Shown here piece after piece: positions 61,708 through 64,000 of a stretch of 64,000 bases of DNA. The notes beneath the pieces are model-generated. The model had not been told where the DNA came from. It was given only the letters and a program-made list of their open reading frames with translations, and did not search any database. Where the stretch lies: assembly GCA_963762885.1 (NCBI GenBank), contig CAVXNH010000034.1, forward strand, positions 131,325 to 195,324, in the 5' to 3' direction. Position 1 is the stretch's first letter. Every line of letters begins with the position of its first letter. The position numbers were made by a program, and so were the translations under genes. This stretch comes from JASHVB01 sp963762885 (lineage in GTDB: Bacteria; Pseudomonadota; Alphaproteobacteria; Acetobacterales; Acetobacteraceae).

Positions 61708-62208
61708 CTATGGCACCAGACGCCACCCATCCCCGCCCGCACGCTCGATCCAGGTGCGGCCATGCCCGAACGGCTCTGCCGTCACCCCGCGAGCATGGAT
61801 CTCGATCCGATCCACCGCGACCTGCACGACAATCATGTTCGCATCGGCGAATCCGGGCGGAAACAACGCATCCCAATCGCCCTGCCATATCGTCCGCATC
61901 TCGGCCCGATCGTCGATCACGCTGGCCCGCCCCAACAGCCCCACATAGCGATCGCCGGAGCCGTCCTGATAGGCCAGTGTCACCCGCGGCGCGCGCTGGA
62001 TTTCCGGCACCTTGCGCGAACCGCGCCGGCAGAGGAATCGCCGCGTCCATTCGTCCGCCCCGCCCCCGCCGGGAAACGCGCGAACCACGCGCGCATTGGC
62101 GCCCCCATCCGCCGCCGCGGTCGCCAGCCAGCAATGCCGCACGGTAGCGATCGTCTCCCGCGCCACATCAAGCAATCGATCGATCAGCGCTGCCTCGGTG
62201 ACCAGCAT
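61708..62208 (-). CDS. Pyridoxamine 5'-phosphate oxidase-family protein
   Basis: The 166-residue split-barrel flavin-binding protein shows WLATAAADGGANARVVRAF, RKVPEIQRAPRVTLAYQDG, and VVQVAVDRIEIHARG. It resembles general-stress FMN-binding proteins rather than the vitamin B6 enzyme PdxH. It is divergent from the TetR gene, sharing a 76-bp promoter region. Confidence 0.82.
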   Translation of the reverse strand: MLVTEAALIDRLLDVARETIATVRHCWLATAAADGGANARVVRAFPGGGGADEWTRRFLCRRGSRKVPEIQRAPRVTLAYQDGSGDRYVGLLGRASVIDDRAEMRTIWQGDWDALFPPGFADANMIVVQVAVDRIEIHARGVTAEPFGHGRTWIERAGGDGWRLVP

Positions 62209-62249
62209 GGCCTGCCTCCCGCATGAACCAGGCGTCAGCCTAACCGGTC

Positions 62250-62281
62250 TTGACGCTGCGTTCTAGAGCAATTATTCTAGA
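62250..62281 (+). promoter_or_regulatory. Promoter with overlapping palindromic operator
   Basis: TTGACG (62250-62255) is followed after 17 bp by TATTCT (62273-62278), a good sigma-70-type promoter. The inverted repeat TCTAGAGCAATTATTCTAGA (62262-62281) covers the -10 region and suits a TetR dimer. The start codon at 62285 lies only 6 bp after the -10 box, so the mRNA would be leaderless or nearly so. It may also affect the divergent PNPOx-like gene. Confidence 0.65.
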
Positions 62282-62284
62282 TGC

Positions 62285-62875
62285 ATGGCTCGCCCCGCTT
62301 TCGATCATGCCGACTTCCTCAACACGGCGCTGCTGCTGGTCTCGGAACACGGCCCACAAGCCGTCACCGTCGCAGCAATCACGGAGCACTTGCAGGCCCC
62401 CACCGGTTCGTTCTACCACCGGTTCAAATCGCGCGACGCGTTGCTCGGCGCGCTATGGCTGCAAACGGTGCAGGACTTCCAGAAGGGGATCGAGGCGGCG
62501 CTTGCCGCCGGTAACGGCCTGGCCGCTGCCCTGCACACCCCCGCCTGGGTGCGCGCCCACCTCAACGAGGGCCGCTTGCTCTTACTCTACCATCGCGACG
62601 ACTTCGTGCAGGGCGAGTGGCCCGAGGCACTGCGCGACCAGGTCGCCGCCGAAACGCGCCGAGCCAAAGCCAGCCTGGAGAAATTCGCGCGCGACAGCTT
62701 CGGCCGCGCGGGAAGGGATGAAATCCGCCGCGCCCAGTTCGTGCTGGCCGAAGTGCCGGTCGCCGCGGTCCGCCAGCACCTCTATCGCCGAGAACCGCCG
62801 CCGCCCTTGGTCGACGACCTGATCCGCACCACCTATCGCGCCGTCGTGCGCGGCCGCGCCAAGGCAGTCGGGTGA
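62285..62875 (+). CDS. TetR-family transcriptional regulator
   Basis: The 196-residue repressor has an N-terminal HTH (VSEHGPQAVTVAAITEHLQAPTGSFYHRFKSRDALL) and a helical ligand-binding C-terminal domain. The palindromic operator at its own promoter suggests autoregulation. The ligand and targets are unknown; the divergent PNPOx-like gene is the first candidate. Confidence 0.9.
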   Translation: MARPAFDHADFLNTALLLVSEHGPQAVTVAAITEHLQAPTGSFYHRFKSRDALLGALWLQTVQDFQKGIEAALAAGNGLAAALHTPAWVRAHLNEGRLLLLYHRDDFVQGEWPEALRDQVAAETRRAKASLEKFARDSFGRAGRDEIRRAQFVLAEVPVAAVRQHLYRREPPPPLVDDLIRTTYRAVVRGRAKAVG

Positions 62876-62965
62876 AGGAAGCAAGGCCAGGGGCCTGGGC
62901 CGCGAAGCGGACCAAGGGGGGCAACGCCCATTGGCGGGCCCAGGGCAGCGTCCTGGCCTTCCTTT
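62876..62965. repeat. Degenerate dispersed repeat
   Basis: A GC-rich element similar, in reverse orientation, to that at 9101-9190 (GGAAGGCCAGGACGCTGCCC core on the minus strand). It lies just after the TetR stop codon. Confidence 0.5.
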
Positions 62966-63066
62966 GCGAACGCGCCCCCCAACCCGTGCATCCCGGGGTT
63001 GCACCGCTCGCCCCATAACGCCATAGACAGCGCCTCCGCCAACCCCCGAGGAGGGAGCCCCGACCC

Positions 63067-64000
63067 ATGCCCGCCATCACCCTGCCCGACGGTTCCGTGC
63101 GCCGCTTCGATGCGCCGGTGACGGGCACGACGGTGGCGGAGGCGATCGGTCCCGGCCTCGCCCGCGCCGCCCTCGCCATGAAGCTGGACGGTAAGCTGGT
63201 CGATCTCGCCACCCCGATCGCGCATGACGCCAACGTCGTGTTCGTCACCCGCCGCGACCCCGACGCGCTGGAGCTGATTCGCCACGACGCGGCACACGTG
63301 CTGGCCGAGGCAGTGCAGGAACTCTATCCCGGCACTCAGGTCACCATCGGCCCGGCGATCGAGGACGGCTTCTACTACGACTTCGCCCGCAATCAGCCGT
63401 TCACCCCCGAAGATTTCCCGGCGATCGAAGCCAAGATGCATGAGATCGTCCGCCGCGGCGCACCTTTCGTCCGCTCCACCATGGACCGTGAGGCGGCGAT
63501 CCAGTTCTTCCAGGACAAGGGCGAAAAGTACAAGGCGGAGCTGATCCAGGACCTGCCGCGCGACCAGACCATCAGCCTCTACACCCAGGGCGACTGGGTG
63601 GACCTCTGCCGCGGCCCGCACATGCGCACCACCGCCGATGTCGGCCCCGCCTTCAAGCTGATGAAGACCGCGGGAGCGTATTGGCGTGGCGACCACCGCA
63701 ACGCCATGCTGTCCCGCATCTACGGCACAGCCTGGCGCGACCAGAAAGAACTTGACGCCCACCTGCACATGCTGGCGGAGGCGGAACGCCGCGACCACCG
63801 CCGTATCGCCAAGGAGATGGACCTGTTCCATCTCCAGGACGAATCCCCTGGCTCGATCTTCTGGCACCCGAACGGCTGGAAGCTCTACCGCAAGACCGAA
63901 GCGTACATGCGCCGCCGCCTGGACGACGCCGGTTACCAGGAGGTGCGTACCCCCGTGCTGGCCGACCGCTCGCTATGGGAACGCTCCGGCCACTGGGAGA
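63067..64000 (+). CDS. thrS: Threonyl-tRNA synthetase, 5' part
   Basis: The gene runs off the right edge; 311 residues are visible. A TGS domain (about 1-62, MPAITLPDGSVRRFDAPVTG) is followed by the editing domain with HDAAHVLAEAV and YYDFARNQPFTPEDF. The class II catalytic core begins near residue 260 (RIAKEMDLFHLQDESPGSIFWHPNG). GAGGAGGGA precedes the ATG. No frameshift is seen in this part. Confidence 0.95.
   Translation, partial: MPAITLPDGSVRRFDAPVTGTTVAEAIGPGLARAALAMKLDGKLVDLATPIAHDANVVFVTRRDPDALELIRHDAAHVLAEAVQELYPGTQVTIGPAIEDGFYYDFARNQPFTPEDFPAIEAKMHEIVRRGAPFVRSTMDREAAIQFFQDKGEKYKAELIQDLPRDQTISLYTQGDWVDLCRGPHMRTTADVGPAFKLMKTAGAYWRGDHRNAMLSRIYGTAWRDQKELDAHLHMLAEAERRDHRRIAKEMDLFHLQDESPGSIFWHPNGWKLYRKTEAYMRRRLDDAGYQEVRTPVLADRSLWERSGHWE

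Overview
The window is high-GC DNA (codon third positions mostly G or C) from an alphaproteobacterium. The order glyA-nrdR-ribD-ribE-ribBA-ribH-nusB, a rhizobial-type AcpXL very-long-chain acyl cluster, a HiPIP, an FNR/FixK-type box and the dispersed intergenic repeats fit Rhodospirillales, most likely an acetic-acid-bacteria relative (Acetobacteraceae). That placement is inference. No rRNA, tRNA or CRISPR array was found.

Layout. 0.2-3.5 kb: moeB/thiF-like and DsrE genes, a PEP-CTERM protein, a CsbD protein and a PEP-mutase-like lyase. 3.7-9.0 kb (minus strand): acpXL-fabZXL-fabF2XL, then tfoX-like and ridA-like genes, then fabF1XL and a fabG-like reductase. This resembles the rhizobial locus for the very-long-chain fatty acid of lipid A. 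The second ketosynthase has lost its catalytic residues. 9.3-14.0 kb: a small unknown gene, a very unusual three-domain protein (GT43-type glucuronyltransferase + Gfo/Idh/MocA dehydrogenase + sugar-lactone-oxidase-type flavoenzyme), a HiPIP and a cytochrome P460-family protein. 14-19 kb: an XRE regulator with a small partner, an exported unknown, a pentonate-type IlvD dehydratase and an unknown gene cut by an IS91-family element (19.18-21.71 kb) that carries its own tyrosine recombinase.

22-32 kb is accessory in character: a GT-C-like membrane protein, an OmpA-like protein behind an FNR box, an MNT/HEPN pair, a 2-keto-3-deoxy-sugar-acid catabolic group (SDR, HAD, FAH hydrolase), a class I glutamine amidotransferase, lolA, a toxin-antitoxin remnant and a GxxExxY gene. 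32.5-38 kb: zwf, a porin, an Ldh/malate dehydrogenase-family gene and mscL. 38.6-39.0 kb: two small related membrane proteins. 39.3-46.7 kb: ligA, a putative ADP-ribosyltransferase-like toxin cassette, recN, bamD and moaA. 46.8-53.8 kb: a second MNT/HEPN pair, a CobW GTPase, an LVIVD protein, a metallophosphoesterase, a dienelactone hydrolase, a MaoC dehydratase and a CaiB-type CoA transferase. 53.8-64 kb: a broken GxxExxY gene, then nusB, ribH, ribBA, ribE, an inserted Uma2 gene, ribD, nrdR, glyA, a PNPOx-like gene, a TetR regulator and the start of thrS.

Two window-wide patterns stand out. First, several intergenic repeat families are present. One is a palindromic MITE-like family whose three copies are each flanked by a 3-bp TNA duplication; one copy is a perfect 126-bp inverted repeat. 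Second, about a dozen genes, including ligA, lolA and the 3' end of zwf, carry single-base indels, mostly an extra base in a short homopolymer. Because essential genes are hit, many of these are probably sequence errors rather than real gene loss; affected genes are typed 'pseudogene' because the frame is broken as given.
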